The position numbers were made by a program, and so were the translations under genes. Of a DNA stretch of 64,000 nucleotides, positions 12,985 to 24,429 are shown piece by piece. Source of the stretch: Cephalotus follicularis (Eukaryota; Streptophyta; Magnoliopsida; Oxalidales; Cephalotaceae). Under the pieces are notes generated by a model that saw nothing but the letters and a program-made list of their open reading frames with translations, was not told the DNA's origin and did no database searches. The stretch covers positions 359,991 through 423,990 of the forward strand of contig BDDD01001578.1 of the NCBI GenBank assembly GCA_001972305.1, in the 5' to 3' direction. How positions within the stretch are numbered: the stretch's first letter is position 1; every line of letters begins with the position of its first letter.

Positions 12985-14394
12985 AAATTCATTTCCTTCA
13001 CACCCGGTATTGGAGATCGACACTTGTATTGTGTGTGACCCTATAGGTTTCTTATTACCCTGGCCGTAGAATTAAATTGAGAATCTTGCAATCCATCAAT
13101 TATGTATTTTTCATCACATAAAAATCATTCTAATTGGAGTTCCATACTAAATCTCTTTTAATTTTTTTTCCTTCGAGACAGGTTATCAAACTGTCTCAGG
13201 CATTCTACTAATCAGCATCGAGATCTAGCAATGCATACTCACCCCTATGTAATACGAATTTACCTTGAACTTTAAATGTTGGTACGTGCATGTTTAATCC
13301 TTTCATCGTTAATGCTCTCATTAAACCTAGGGCATGGATATAGTTACATATCTTAATTGATAGGTACCTTGATATAATGTCATTAGCCCCATCATATTAG
13401 AAGTGACCTTCTAATATGAACCATTGATATCTGGACACTTCATGCATATCACTGCTCTAACACTGGCCAGGGATTTTTGCTAATGACCAATCAATATGAG
13501 CATCTTCCCCTTTTATTAGGAATGGTGGATTCAATCTTGCGCACTCACCTATCTCAGCCATAAACCTGCCATACCCAATCAATGCCTATATACTCCCTAT
13601 AGTTAGGAGACATATGTAACCATTATTAAAGCCTCGCATCCTATGCATAGGATATTAATGGTGGCTCATGTCTAAGGACCAATGTTGCACTACCGCTATA
13701 AGGAATGTTCGTTTGACATACAGTAAAAATTCCATACGGAAATTTCATCTTGTGAGTCATCTTCAGTGAACTCATTCATCCATACGTATTTCCCTTATCT
13801 CCTCGAGATGACTTATGAGATCAGTCACCCTCTAAACAAGCTGGCATACTATGTGCTGGTCTTATTGGATTAAGTATGCCCTGAGTACTTAATCCTATGA
13901 CGAGGAAGATTCAAGAATAAAGCTTACCGAGGTTCCAATTCTCACTTCTTGATATCATCAAGAATTTGGTTCCTACAGCTTTAATCTTAGGACATCCAAT
14001 TATAAATAAATGCATTAATATATAAAATGAACTTATAGCCATTGATAATGGAATATACATCTTTATTGAAGATCATTAATGCTAAGCTTACATATTACAA
14101 GATATGGCAACTGCTTGCAGGACTTATCTCTAACTTCCTATGGTCTCAATCATTCAATTAATCATCAACACAACTACACAATTGATAAATAAGTTGGGTT
14201 GGTTGATGAGTGGGCTGTAGTCCAAATAGTTAGTCAAGCAATCTACCAGTCAATGAATCAGTCGGCCAATAGTGTTAATTGATAGTATCTCACGATCAAT
14301 TTATCTACCAAAAGATCAGGGCCTACCTAACTAGGTAGAAAACAATTTGAAAAGAGTTTGAGTGATCTCAAGTGAAATCTGATCGACCGATCAT
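12985..14394. other. Non-coding repeat debris, possibly an old Copia LTR
   Basis: No frame above 60 codons is believable here. On the minus strand TGTTAGAGCAGTGATATGC starts at about 13459, which resembles a Copia LTR start. The text CCTATAGGGTCACACACA further on (about 13033-13051) also fits a Copia LTR. I could not find a second copy or coding domains, so this is a guess. Confidence 0.35.
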
Positions 14395-14742
14395 TGTAAC
14401 GCCTGAAATTTCCATTTAATGTATTATTGGAAATTCCTTTGTGACTAAATGATGAATTAATGAGAATTATGGATTCAACTCATGGAGTTGGATTTGGAAT
14501 GGGACGTGTTAAGGAATATGGACTTGGAAAAGAAAATGGGTGCTTGCGCGTCAACACCAAGAGATGGCGTTGACGCCAAGGAACAATGGGATTCTTAAGG
14601 CTTCTTGCCTTAAGCCGTCAATGCCATCGATTATGGAAACAAGAAGGTGAGCGTTAACGCGGTTCGCGGAACCGTTTGTGCCAAGGAAGGGAGTCGACGC
14701 GTCGACGCGCATCATGAACGTTCATGCAAAAACTGTTGGTAG

Positions 14743-14748
14743 TATAAG
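14743..14748 (+). promoter_or_regulatory. Candidate TATA box of LTR A
   Basis: TATAAG lies in the conserved context GTATAAGACAAAAC. The A 3' LTR keeps it (28895-28900). The related G and H LTRs read GAATAAGAC at the same place. Transcription start would be about 30 bp downstream, just before the purine-rich leader (inference). Confidence 0.45.
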
Positions 14749-15254
14749 ACAAAACCCTGATAGAAGACGCAAAAAGGACAAGAGGAAGAAACTCTATCTC
14801 TTCCCCATGCTCGGAACTGACATGGAGAGAAGGGAGAGTTGCTGGTGATGTCACATCAGCTGAGAGAAGAAGGAGAGGGAAAGAGAGGGAGAGCCACACT
14901 CTCCATGGTTGAACGGGTGTAAAAGCTTGAAGGCTAAGGAATCGGGAACTCGAACTTGGAGCTGAGGTGCCAGACCCAAGAACTCAAAGCCACAGGTCAG
15001 TGGAACTCAAAGAGGTGGACTTCGATTCCTAACTTGGGATCTAAGGTAGGGATTATATTCTTGTATTTTGAGTTTAAAAATAGTGAATGTTCATTTGGTG
15101 AACTGCATGAGTTTTGGATTGTGGCTGTGCATGTTAAGGTATTGTAATAACCTATATGCATGGCGTGATTGGAGTGAAAATGGATTGATTGAATGTGTTG
15201 TATGCATGATTCTTGCTGGATTTGGCACATTGGTGCGTTAAAATGTTGTTTTGG

Positions 15255-16020
15255 TGCGATAGACGTCGACGCCTAAGTGATTGACATTAATGCCAGGACT
15301 GGAAATAGTCGTGTTTTGCACTGTTGGGATGATTTACGTTGACGCCTACGTACACGTTGACATCAATGATGCACGTTAACGGCACACTAGATCAGTGAAG
15401 GTTGTTCTGTAGGGACTTTGACATGTTTTGAATATATAACATACATATCGTGTAAGGTCGTGCATGTATTGCTTGTATTGGATTGTTGGATTCATGCTTG
15501 CTTGGGTTGAATGCATGATCTATGTGATTGTTGCTCGAAATAATTCAGGAACCCAGTGTACACTTTGACACCTATAGGATACACGTTAACGCCATGTTGC
15601 AATGATCGACATTTTGGCCTGCTGGGTTTTGATTCTGGTCTACGCCAATAGTGACGTTGACGCGTAAGGCTCCTACCTTAACGCATCGATGCTAAGGGGA
15701 AGTGTTAACGCTTAAGGTTTCTACGTTGATGCGTGGGTGTCTAGCGGTAATGTGGATGCCAATTGTACAGATTGACGCGTAAGGTTCCTACCTAACGCAT
15801 CAACGCTAACGTGAAGTATTAACGGGTAAGGCTTCCAGGCTACACGTCGACGCTGTTGATATACGTTGACGCCTAAGGACTGTTGTGAGTGATAAGCATG
15901 GTATGCGCATTGACGCTTGAAGATATTGTTTTGCACGTTGATGCCTAGGTTATGCGTTGACACCACAAGGATTGTTTATATGTTAACGCCACATATACAC
16001 ATTGACATGGTGGATGCACG
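15255..16020 (+). repeat. GTTGAC/GTCGAC motif cluster in LTR A
   Basis: More than fifteen copies of a word like ACGTTGACGCCTAAGG, with variants GTCGACG, ATTGACGC and CATCGATGC, are spread over about 760 bp. The core is the GTCGAC palindrome or its C-to-T / G-to-A decay products. Confidence 0.7.
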
Positions 16021-16442
16021 TTGCTGCCTTTTATGCACGTCAAGGGCTTTAGTTGTTGTTTATGCATAAGTGATTGTTTAATGATTGTTGATCCTCGAAT
16101 TACCTATTGTTATCAATATAGATGCTTATATCTATCAAGTATTCTCAAATACTTGTGTTTAAAGTGTTTTCAAGGATTTCAACAACTGAGTACGGTAAGC
16201 ACCATTTATTGTTAGTGTTACACAGTATTTTACACATAAATACTATTGTTCAAGTGTTTTATCGAAAATGTTCAAGTGTTTTCCCGAAAGGGCAAGTGAA
16301 AGTGTTCAAGCATTCAAGTGGTTATCTCACAATGAGGACAAGTGATAAGTGAAAGTGTTTTATGCCATTGACCTAAAAGTGTTTTATTGTTTTCTCTACC
16401 TAGAGCAACTTGTTACATTACATTGTATATGTACTTTTGAGT

Positions 16443-17030
16443 GATTGATTCAGTGGTTACTAAACGTTGTGCAGAAGTAACCGGGTCACTAAACGCTGTG
16501 CGGAAGTGACAGGGTGTTAAATGTTGTGCGGAAGCATCCGTGAATGATTGATTGAGTGAGTGAGTGGATTATTGTCCTATGGGACATGATTGATTCAGTG
16601 GTTACTAAACGCTGTGCATAAGTAACCGGGTAACTAAACGCTGTGCGGAAGTGACAAGGTGTTAAACACTGTGCGAAAGCATCCCTGAATGATTGATTGA
16701 TTGAGTAAGTGGATTGTTGTCCTATGTGACATGATTTATTAAGTGGTTACTAAACGCTATGTAGAAGTAACCGGGTCACTAAAGGCTGTGCGAAAGTGAT
16801 AGGGTGTTAAACACTGTGCGGAAGCATCCCTGAATGATTGATTGATTGAGTGAGTGAGTGGATTGTTGTCCTATGTGACATGATTGATTCAGTGGTTACT
16901 AAAAGTTGTATGGAAGTAACCGGGTCGCTAAACGCTGTGCGGAAGTGACAGGGTGTTGAACGTTGTGCGGAAGCATCCCTGAATGATTGATTGATTGAGG
17001 GAGTTAATTGATTGTTGTCATTGTAACTTG
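16443..17030 (+). repeat. Tandem array of four ~145-bp units made of stem-loops
   Basis: Units begin at about 16443, 16588, 16733 and 16882 with GATTGATTCAGTGGTTACT (the third is slightly changed). Each unit holds three sub-repeats with a common 14-base loop AAACGCTGTGCGGA. The flanks form stems: GGTTACT/AGTAACC, GTCACT/AGTGAC, and GGGTGTT/AGCATCCC with a bulge. In unit 1 these are 16455-16461 with 16476-16482, and 16485-16490 with 16505-16510. Most changes in later units keep pairing (for example G-T pairs in units 3 and 4). Shorter GATTGATTG/TTGTCCTATGTGACATG repeats continue to about 17210. Confidence 0.8.
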
Positions 17031-17246
17031 ACTGGGTGAGTGATTGATTGTTGTCTTTGTGACTTGAATGAGTGAGTGATTGTTGTTGTCCTTTGTGACG
17101 TGATTGAATGATCGTTGTCTTGGTGACATGATTGATTGAATAACTGTGGTCCTATGGGACATGATTGACTGGACTGATTGCTTGTCCTTGTGACATGATT
17201 GATGGATGTAGGCACTTGGCATGGTTGCATATCTATTGACCGATAT

Positions 17247-17248
17247 AC

Positions 17249-17300
<52 letters not shown>
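17247..17300. repeat. (AT)n(GT)20 microsatellite
   Basis: An AT run is followed by a perfect GT run (17261-17300) in LTR A, between the stem-loop array and the LTR end. Related LTRs have AT-rich repeats at the same place. Confidence 0.95.
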
Positions 17301-17303
<3 letters not shown>

Positions 17304-17389
17304 GTGATTTATCATGTGTTGCATCACGAATGCATTCATTACATGGCTTTTACTGTAATTGACCCCAAGTGCATTTATATTTTCTCTAC

Positions 17390-17409
17390 TTAGCCTATGG
17401 TTTGGCTAA
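17390..17409 (+). other. LTR-end hairpin TTAGCC/GGCTAA in A
   Basis: A perfect 6-bp stem (17390-17395 with 17404-17409) and 8-base loop, followed by ACCCCTTACAATTTCAGATTG. The hairpin and the following text recur in the F LTR and, reversed, in C and K. Confidence 0.6.
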
Positions 17410-17733
17410 CCCCTTACAATTTCAGATTGAAGTAAAGGATTGCACGAGCTGTTGAAGCTGTAATTTGGAGAGCTTCTATTTTTGACTAAGGTTGTTAAGT
17501 GTATTGTACTGATCATGGTCCGTTGTGTTGTATTTACATTCCCGATATGTAAAATATAACTTGGATTGTAATGAGTCAAGCATGTAGTATGGGCTGCATG
17601 CTAATACTTTTATATAATCCAGTATTATTGATTGCTTCAGCTAAAGTTTTTTTGTCATTTGGACTTTTATAAATGATGGATTAACTGATAGGCATGTTAT
17701 TTATATGGAAAGTGAAAATGGGGTGTGACAACA

Positions 17734-17745
17734 TGGTTTCAGAGC
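17734..17745 (+). other. Primer-binding site of element A
   Basis: TGGTTTCAGAGC starts three bases after the LTR. It matches the plant initiator-Met tRNA PBS TGGTATCAGAGC with one mismatch. Confidence 0.8.
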
Positions 17746-17837
17746 TTATTTTTAAATAAGCTATCGCTGGGATACTATCCTCGGCAAATAAGTGAATTGT
17801 TTTCTTGATGATTGATATCATTCCTTATAGGAAACGT

Positions 17838-18934
17838 TATGGAACTTTGAAGTGGTAGACGGGGAAGGCGTAGGGCCGATGAAGGAGTGAATGTTCCGCA
17901 AGTGAATGAGGAAGGAAATGCCCTACCGGTGAAACTTGGAGAGAAGTACACTAGATCGCATGGCTGATCTTTTTCAACAATAGATACAATGCGGCGAATA
18001 TGGAACGGTTGCAGCAATTGTATGAGACTAACCAAGCCTACCAGCGAGCTCCTAAAGTTTGTCATGTTGATGTATTTGAGAGAGATTTGGAGAGGTTCGT
18101 GAGGCAGAATCCTCGGATGTTCAAGGGTGAGCTTGAGGCCACTGTAGCGGAGGGATGGATGAAAGAGATGGAGAAAATATTTGCTGCTCTCGAGTGTACT
18201 GATGAACAAAAGCTAAATTTTGCTGTGTACCGCTTATGGGGAGAAGCTACCCATTGGTGGGAAATGATGGAAGCGAAATGGATATCTTTAAATCTTGATA
18301 GGACTTCGAACAGATTCCAGTTCGAGTTCTCTAAGACCCACATACCATAGATGGAGCGTGACCGGAGGGAGACTGAATTGTTGGAGTTACGTCAAGGAGA
18401 CATGACGGCGGCTCAATATCAAACCAGGTTCATTGAATTTGTGAGGCACACGCTCTATCTGGTAGAGGGAGAGTCAAGGAAAATAAGGAGATTCTTAAAG
18501 GGTCTGAGTTCAGACATCAGATCTAAATTGGTAGTGTTACAACTGAGTTCTTTTGTTGTGGTTACTGAGAGGGTAAGAATTCTAAAGGCTGGTGCTAATG
18601 AGCGAAGGATGGAATGGTCTTGAGGTTCTCAATCGAGACCTGCTACCTCAAACTGGGAAGGAAGTAATAATCCTACTGGATCATCTAAGACTGCTACTCA
18701 GGGTAGTCCTGGTGTGGGGAGTAATGCTAAATCCATAGTTTGTTCTCATTGTGGCCGTAAAAGCCATCAGCTAAAGGATTATTGGTCGAAGAACGAGTTA
18801 TGCAGGAAGTGTGGAGCATTTTACCATTTTGCAAGGGATTGTCCCACAAGGAGAATGATAGAGCCTAATGGACCTGTTAGTCATATTGGTGCTATAGCTG
18901 GACCTTCACAGTGGAGAAATACCGGCAAGAGCAT
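17838..18934 (+). pseudogene. Element A gag, broken and split by element B
   Basis: This is a nucleocapsid/capsid (gag) gene of a Ty3/gypsy chromovirus. From 18000 one frame runs to the B insertion, interrupted by stops at 18348-18350 (TAG) and 18621-18623 (TGA). The region upstream of 18000 is also broken. The capsid core shows FAVYRLWGEATHWWEM and, after the first stop, ETELLELRQGDMTAAQY. Two CCHC zinc knuckles lie near 18735-18850: the first has lost its last cysteine (CSHCGRKSHQLKDY), the second (CRKCGAFYHFARDC) is intact. The frame is cut at GKSI by element B and resumes at 28246. It makes no functional protein as it stands. Confidence 0.85.
18930..18934. other. Left target-site duplication of element B (AGCAT)
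   Basis: AGCAT directly precedes the B LTR start TGTAACACCC and is repeated exactly at 28241-28245. Confidence 0.95.
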
Positions 18935-21532
18935 TGTAACACCCCCGATGGTGGGAGCCCTTACAGGTCAAAATACTAAACTGAAACATAATGGAAGCCT
19001 AACAAAAGACTGATAGGAAACAGATGTGGTGATCTAAAAGCATATCTTATTGAAAAGTAAAATTAACAGAGTCTGAATGTTTAAAACAAAACATAAATAA
19101 AGACTAATCATAATCCGATGTCCAAATACTGAAATCATAACTGAAATAAAATCAAAGTCTGAAACTATTTTTGGTGAAAACTAATCTGATCCTACTGGAA
19201 AACACAAGGACCAACTCCTAGCTGATCCTCTGACAAATGGGTAACTCTCATCACACGTTTCCCCCATGCTCTGGAAAACCTGCCGCATAGAAACAAAAAC
19301 GCGGCTGAGCAAACCTCAGTACGAATAAGGAATTAAAAACAGTAAACGATGAACAAAATAATTTGAACTTTAAATTCAGTAAAGTAACATAGTAAATATT
19401 CTTGAAAAGTAAAACAGAATATTTAAAAACGAGCAGTTATAAAATCATCATAACTTACGAAAAATAGAATATCATAATTCAAAACATTATCTGATTCATA
19501 ATTCCATAACAGAGAATTCTGACATACATACATATATAGGTGCAAGGGGTTCGCGAGGCCCACATGCTCTGACGGAAAAGTCGTGTACGACACTACACAA
19601 AACAATCCCAAATACTGAATTTCTGAATTCTGACATAACTAGAGTATACTCATACGCCTCAAAAGGATCCATATCCTACCCTCAGGATACATATTTAAAA
19701 GAGACGCCGTAGACCGATAACACCGCCACGTTAGGTGTCATGTCCTCCGTGCCAAAGAACATGCCTATGATGCCTCACAGGTAGGGTTTTTCTCTGTATG
19801 TTATTATGCTAAAAACATTGTTTTAATCTAAAACAATTTAAACGATTTCTAAACAGATTCTGATCTTATCTGAAAACAAAATCTCAACTGTATATGGAGT
19901 TAACATACTCCAAAAGTGGAAGCCATGTTAATATTTCTGATAGTGAAAACATGAATATCAAAACCAATATCCGATGTAATAATACTAAAATTCATTTTAG
20001 TAAGATTTATATCAAAACGAGAATATCCGTATCCGATACAAGTTTTATTGCTAATAAAACCAGGAACATAAATCCATTCGATAAAACGTATGAATTCATC
20101 AATTTATGAAAGTTTAATCGAAGGAGTACCAAAGAACAACGAATCCGTACAAAACATATTTTAACTCATTTCAGTAAAACCAAAGGAATAAGCCAAAGAG
20201 CAGAAAATCCGTACCTTAGCTGACTGAACAATCTAAACAAATACGAATACCGGACAAAAGTATCCTAGAGTGTCCTAACTTCACCAGGAACGATATAAGG
20301 ACCTAAACATACGAGCCCAAACATCACATAACATAAAAGAAATCAAAACATCAAAACGGTCATAAAGCGTCGACCGTTTGAACTTAGGCGTCGACGGTTT
20401 AATAGCAAAAAGGGACTAAGTGTCGAGCAAGGGGTCGACAGACTAAGGCATAAAACAACACAAAGTGTCGGCGCTCAGATACTAAGCGTCGGCGGTTTGC
20501 GTCAGTCAAAGAACAACAATTGCAGAAAACTAGTTTCAAACTCATGAATAATCCGATTTTTCATATCCAGAAGTTATAATAGCTATAACCAAACATAAAA
20601 ACATGTCATATGAGTCTATATTTATCAGTATAGTGATTACAAACACAAAATCATGAAGATAACAAGTTTAGCATAGTGTGTTTATGTCAAAATATGGTTT
20701 TGAAAATAGTTTATCAAACCATGAATTATATTCCGATTTTCTTGTATATAATCTGTAAAAACAGTAATATATATATACGAACATACTCCAATGACTTGAT
20801 TTCTTGTTCTAAATCATCAAAATTGCAAGCCATGCTTAAAAACCCATGAATGAACATATAAAACAACAACAGAAATTAGTTTCAAAAGACCTCCTAAACC
20901 ATGCTCAAAATCATGATATAGTGGGTTTTAACACGAAATAATGGATGATAATGAAACTACATAATACTAGCTACAAGTTTCGTTTAGAAATTACCTCCAG
21001 AAAACGTCGAAATCAAGGTGAAAAATCGAGTTCAAAGCTGCTGTTTGTTTGTAAAAAGTGCAGAAAAGTTTATGCTTTTTAAAAAGAATTTTGTCTGGTT
21101 AAATGCAAAATCCGGGTTTTAATTGTCAAAATCAGCATATTAGGACATTACTATACCGATCAAACGCGTCAATTTCTTAAGAAAAATCGGATAGCCACAA
21201 AAAGGAAAGAAATCAGCCTTCCAAAAACACTGTCACCGTCCAAACTGATATGGAAAGCCGACCAAAGCGTCGACTGTTTACTTAAAGCGTCGACGGTTAA
21301 GCACATAAATACAAAACGCGTCGAAATCACACGTTTAGGCGTCGACGTGCCACACAGCAGCCAAAGCGTCGGCGGTTCTAAAGAGAGCGTCGGCGCTTTG
21401 TGCCCAGAAATCAACAATAAAAGGAATTCAAACCAAAAATCAAATAGGTCCACAAACCATAGCATAAGTCAAAAAGAATATGATCCCAACAATAATCATA
21501 CAAACATGTCAATATTGGAACGGGATACTACA
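18935..21532 (-). mobile_element. Element B 3' LTR (left)
   Basis: From TGTAACACCCCCGATGGTGG to ...GGGATACTACA. GTCGAC/GTCGGC motif clusters are at 20366-20500 and 21264-21400. Near 20139-20220 about two copies occur of a unit marked by AATCCGTAC that is expanded in solo LTR N. Confidence 0.95.
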
Positions 21533-21547
21533 TCCACCCCCCCTAAA
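21533..21547 (-). other. Element B polypurine tract
   Basis: On the minus strand a G-rich tract AGGGGGGGTGGA directly precedes the 3' LTR start, the normal plus-strand primer position. Confidence 0.85.
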
Positions 21548-21580
21548 AAAAAAAATTTGTCCCGAAATCACAACCATACC

Positions 21581-24421
21581 TCATTCAAACAAGCGAGGAT
21601 ATTCCTCCCCAATATGCTCCTCAAACTCCCAAGTAGCTTCGCTTTCGGGATGATTCTTCCATAAGACTTTTACAAAAGGGATAGTCTTACTACGAGTAAC
21701 CCTCTCCTGTCTGTCAAAAATAGCCTCAGCCTCCTCATCGCAAGATAAATCTTCACGAACGCGATCAAAAGGGTAGTGAACCACGTGCAAGGGATGGTAC
21801 TGGTAACCTCTCAACATAGACACATGGAACACATTATGGACATGAGATAACTGTGGGGGCAAAGCTAACCGATAAGCAACCGCTCCAACCTTTTCCAAAA
21901 TTTCAAATGGTCCAATAAACCGTGGACTCAACTTTCCCTTGAACCCAAACCTCTGAACTCCCTTCCATGGTGAAACTTTCAGAAACACATGTTCACCAAC
22001 TCTAAACTCCAATTCCCTCCTATGTTTGTCTGCATAACTCTTCTGTCGGGATTGAACTGCTTTCAGTCTTTCTCTAGCTACAGTCACTTTGTCAGTAGTG
22101 ATCTGAACTAGCTCAGGACCTTCAATAGCTCTCTCGTCAACATCATCCCAACATGTCGGAGATCGACATTTTCTCCCATACAGTGCCTCAAATGGAGCCA
22201 TCCGAATGCTAGCATGCCAACTATTGTTATATGCGAACTCCACCAAGCTCAAATAATCATCCCAGTTTCCTGCCCACTCTAATGCACAAGACCTCAGCAT
22301 ATCCTCCCAAGTCTGGATGGTCCTCTCCGACTGTCCATCTATCTGTGGATGAAAAGCTATACTGTAATTGAGCCGTGTTCCACAAGATTTCTGAAATCCC
22401 TTCCAAAATCTAGATGTGAAGCGAGGATCCCTATCCGAAACAATGGATACAGGAGTCCCATGTAGTCTCACAATCTCTTGCTGAAAAACTTCCGCCAACC
22501 GGTCTACAGAAAAGTTCTCTCGGATAGCCAAGAAATGTGCTGATTTAGTCAAACGATCCACCACTACCCAGATGGCGTCATTCTTCTTAAACGTTCTTAG
22601 CAATCCTGTAACAAAATCCATTGCTATGCTTTCCCATTTCCAAACTGGAACTTCCAAGGGCTGTAACAAACCACTAGCTCGTTGGTGTTCAATCTTAACC
22701 TGCTGACAGATCAAACACCTTCCAACATATTCAGCTACATCCCTCTTCATTCCATTCCACCAGAAATTCCGCTTCAAGTCCCTATACATTTTTGTAGAGC
22801 CTGGATGTATAGAGAATGGAGAACTGTGCGCCTCAGATAAAACGGCATCTCTGATAGTAGTATCTGCCGGCACACACAACCGATTACCCAACCAGATCAC
22901 TCCATGCTCATCGATATGGAACTCTGACTGTTTACCATCATCAACGATCTGGACTAAAGCCCATACCTCACCATCATCACACTGAGCCGCCTTAATCCGA
23001 GATATGAGGGTAGGCTCTATACTCATATTAGCCATATAACCACCAGAACCCCGAACAAACAAATTCAAATCCAATCGCTCCATATCTAATATCAGTTGCG
23101 GCTGAGTAAACAAAGCCGCTACACTTCCAGAGCTCTTCCTACTCAAAGCATCAGCTACCACATTTGCTTTACCAGGGTGGTACTGAATATTCAAGTCACA
23201 GTCCTTCAAAAGCTCCAACCATCTTCTCTGTCGCATGTTCAACTCCTTTTGCGTGAAGATGTACTTGAGACTCTTGTGATCAGTGAAGACATCACAAGTT
23301 TCTCCGTACAAATAGTGCCTCCAGATCTTTAACGCAAAAACCACAGCTGCTAACTCCAGATCATGTGTAGGGTAATTCACTTCATAAGGCTTCAACTGTC
23401 TTGAAGCATACGCTATCACATGACCGTGCTGCATAAGAACACATCCCAAACCTTTCTTGGAATCATCACTGTATATCTGATATCCCCCTGACCCAGACGG
23501 TAATCGAAGAATTGGTGCTGACACCAGACCGTTCTTCAATTTCTCAAAACTTGCTTCCCTTTCTTCATTCCACACAAACTTGACTCCTTTTCTTAGAAGT
23601 TGTGTCAGTGGCAAGGCTATGGAGGAGAAGCTTTCCACAAAACGTCTATAGTAGCCAGCCAGACCCAAAAAGCTCCTAACTTCCGTTACCGTAGTAGGCC
23701 TCGGCCATTTGGTAATAGCCTCAACCTTTGCAGGATCCACACTAATACCATCTGCTGTACCCACATGGCCTAAAAATGTCACCTGCTCCAACCAAAATTC
23801 ACATTTCGAAAACTTCGCATAAAGCTGATTCTTCCTCAAAATACTCTGCACTATCCGAAGTTGAGCTTCATGTTCTTCTTCTGACTTGGAATACACAAGA
23901 ATGTCATCAATGAACACGATCACAAACTTGTCCAAGTATTCATGAAATACCCGATTCATCAAATCCATAAAGACTGTCGGTGCATTAGTAAGTCCAAAAG
24001 GCATCACCAAAAATTCATAATGTTCGTACACATCCCCAAACAAAACCCTCCGAGTGTGACAGTCAATCGTGGCACGATGGCAATCTAACCAATCCATGCC
24101 AAGAATCACGTCGAAGTCATGCATATCCATCGGGAAAAGATCAGCATCTCGAACACGATCATCAAAAGAGATAGGACAAGCACGAAAACATTCAGATATC
24201 ATAACGGATGTACCCATAGGGGTCGAGAGAACCAAAGCTGGATCCAGAGATAGAGATGGCATCCCAAGATGCCGAACAAAAGATCTCGCTACTACAGAGT
24301 GAGTCGATCCAGTATCATACAAAACATAAGTCATACGACCATAAACAGAAACATAACCCGAAACAGTACCTGGAGCACCTGCTGCCTGATGAGTTGCCAA
24401 GGCAAAGACTCGGCCGCCCAC
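21581..24421 (-). CDS. Element B pol: protease, truncated reverse transcriptase, RNase H, integrase, chromodomain-like tail
   Basis: A 946-codon open frame, read from its first in-frame GTG (residue 1); upstream the frame meets a stop at 24428-24430. Gypsy order is kept. Protease: YDTGSTHS with Asp36. Reverse transcriptase starts abruptly at residue 133 ([15 protein letters not shown]) and has FIDD at 170-173. RNase H: Asp319, Glu356, Asp381. Integrase: zinc site His532, His539, Cys569, Cys572, then Asp602, Asp663 and Glu699 (D,D-35-E). GPF follows at 837-839 and a chromodomain-like end at about 900-946. Compared with C and G, about 200 residues are missing between protease and HYEFL: the reverse-transcriptase linker and fingers and the LDLRSGYHQ segment with the first catalytic Asp. 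The deletion is in frame. DNA synthesis should be impossible, while protease, RNase H and integrase motifs look complete. Confidence 0.92.
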   Translation of the reverse strand: MGGRVFALATHQAAGAPGTVSGYVSVYGRMTYVLYDTGSTHSVVARSFVRHLGMPSLSLDPALVLSTPMGTSVMISECFRACPISFDDRVRDADLFPMDMHDFDVILGMDWLDCHRATIDCHTRRVLFGDVYEHYEFLVMPFGLTNAPTVFMDLMNRVFHEYLDKFVIVFIDDILVYSKSEEEHEAQLRIVQSILRKNQLYAKFSKCEFWLEQVTFLGHVGTADGISVDPAKVEAITKWPRPTTVTEVRSFLGLAGYYRRFVESFSSIALPLTQLLRKGVKFVWNEEREASFEKLKNGLVSAPILRLPSGSGGYQIYSDDSKKGLGCVLMQHGHVIAYASRQLKPYEVNYPTHDLELAAVVFALKIWRHYLYGETCDVFTDHKSLKYIFTQKELNMRQRRWLELLKDCDLNIQYHPGKANVVADALSRKSSGSVAALFTQPQLILDMERLDLNLFVRGSGGYMANMSIEPTLISRIKAAQCDDGEVWALVQIVDDGKQSEFHIDEHGVIWLGNRLCVPADTTIRDAVLSEAHSSPFSIHPGSTKMYRDLKRNFWWNGMKRDVAEYVGRCLICQQVKIEHQRASGLLQPLEVPVWKWESIAMDFVTGLLRTFKKNDAIWVVVDRLTKSAHFLAIRENFSVDRLAEVFQQEIVRLHGTPVSIVSDRDPRFTSRFWKGFQKSCGTRLNYSIAFHPQIDGQSERTIQTWEDMLRSCALEWAGNWDDYLSLVEFAYNNSWHASIRMAPFEALYGRKCRSPTCWDDVDERAIEGPELVQITTDKVTVARERLKAVQSRQKSYADKHRRELEFRVGEHVFLKVSPWKGVQRFGFKGKLSPRFIGPFEILEKVGAVAYRLALPPQLSHVHNVFHVSMLRGYQYHPLHVVHYPFDRVREDLSCDEEAEAIFDRQERVTRSKTIPFVKVLWKNHPESEATWEFEEHIGEEYPRLFE

Positions 24422-24429
24422 ATTGCGCT

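Larger units (their letters stand above)
14395..17730 (+). mobile_element. Gypsy element A, 5' LTR
   Basis: A 3336-bp LTR starts TGTAACGCCTGAAATTTCC and ends ...GGGGTGTGACA, followed directly by a primer-binding site. The 3' copy starts at 28546 and matches over its first 726 bp before being cut. In order it shows motif-rich U3 (14520-14720), a TATAAG box, a purine-rich leader (14830-14900), a GGTAGG at 15045-15050, a long GTTGAC/GTCGAC cluster, a 145-bp tandem array, an AT/GT microsatellite and the terminal hairpin. The five bases before it are ATCAT; the matching duplication would lie past the lost end of the 3' LTR. Confidence 0.9.

Noticed and set aside
13459-14394. A hidden coding Copia element between J and A
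   Set aside because: Neither strand gives recognisable integrase or reverse-transcriptase text, only short frames.
17004-17339. 111-codon minus-strand frame with His-Thr runs
   Set aside because: It is made entirely of the GT microsatellite and the GATTGATTG-type repeats of LTR A.
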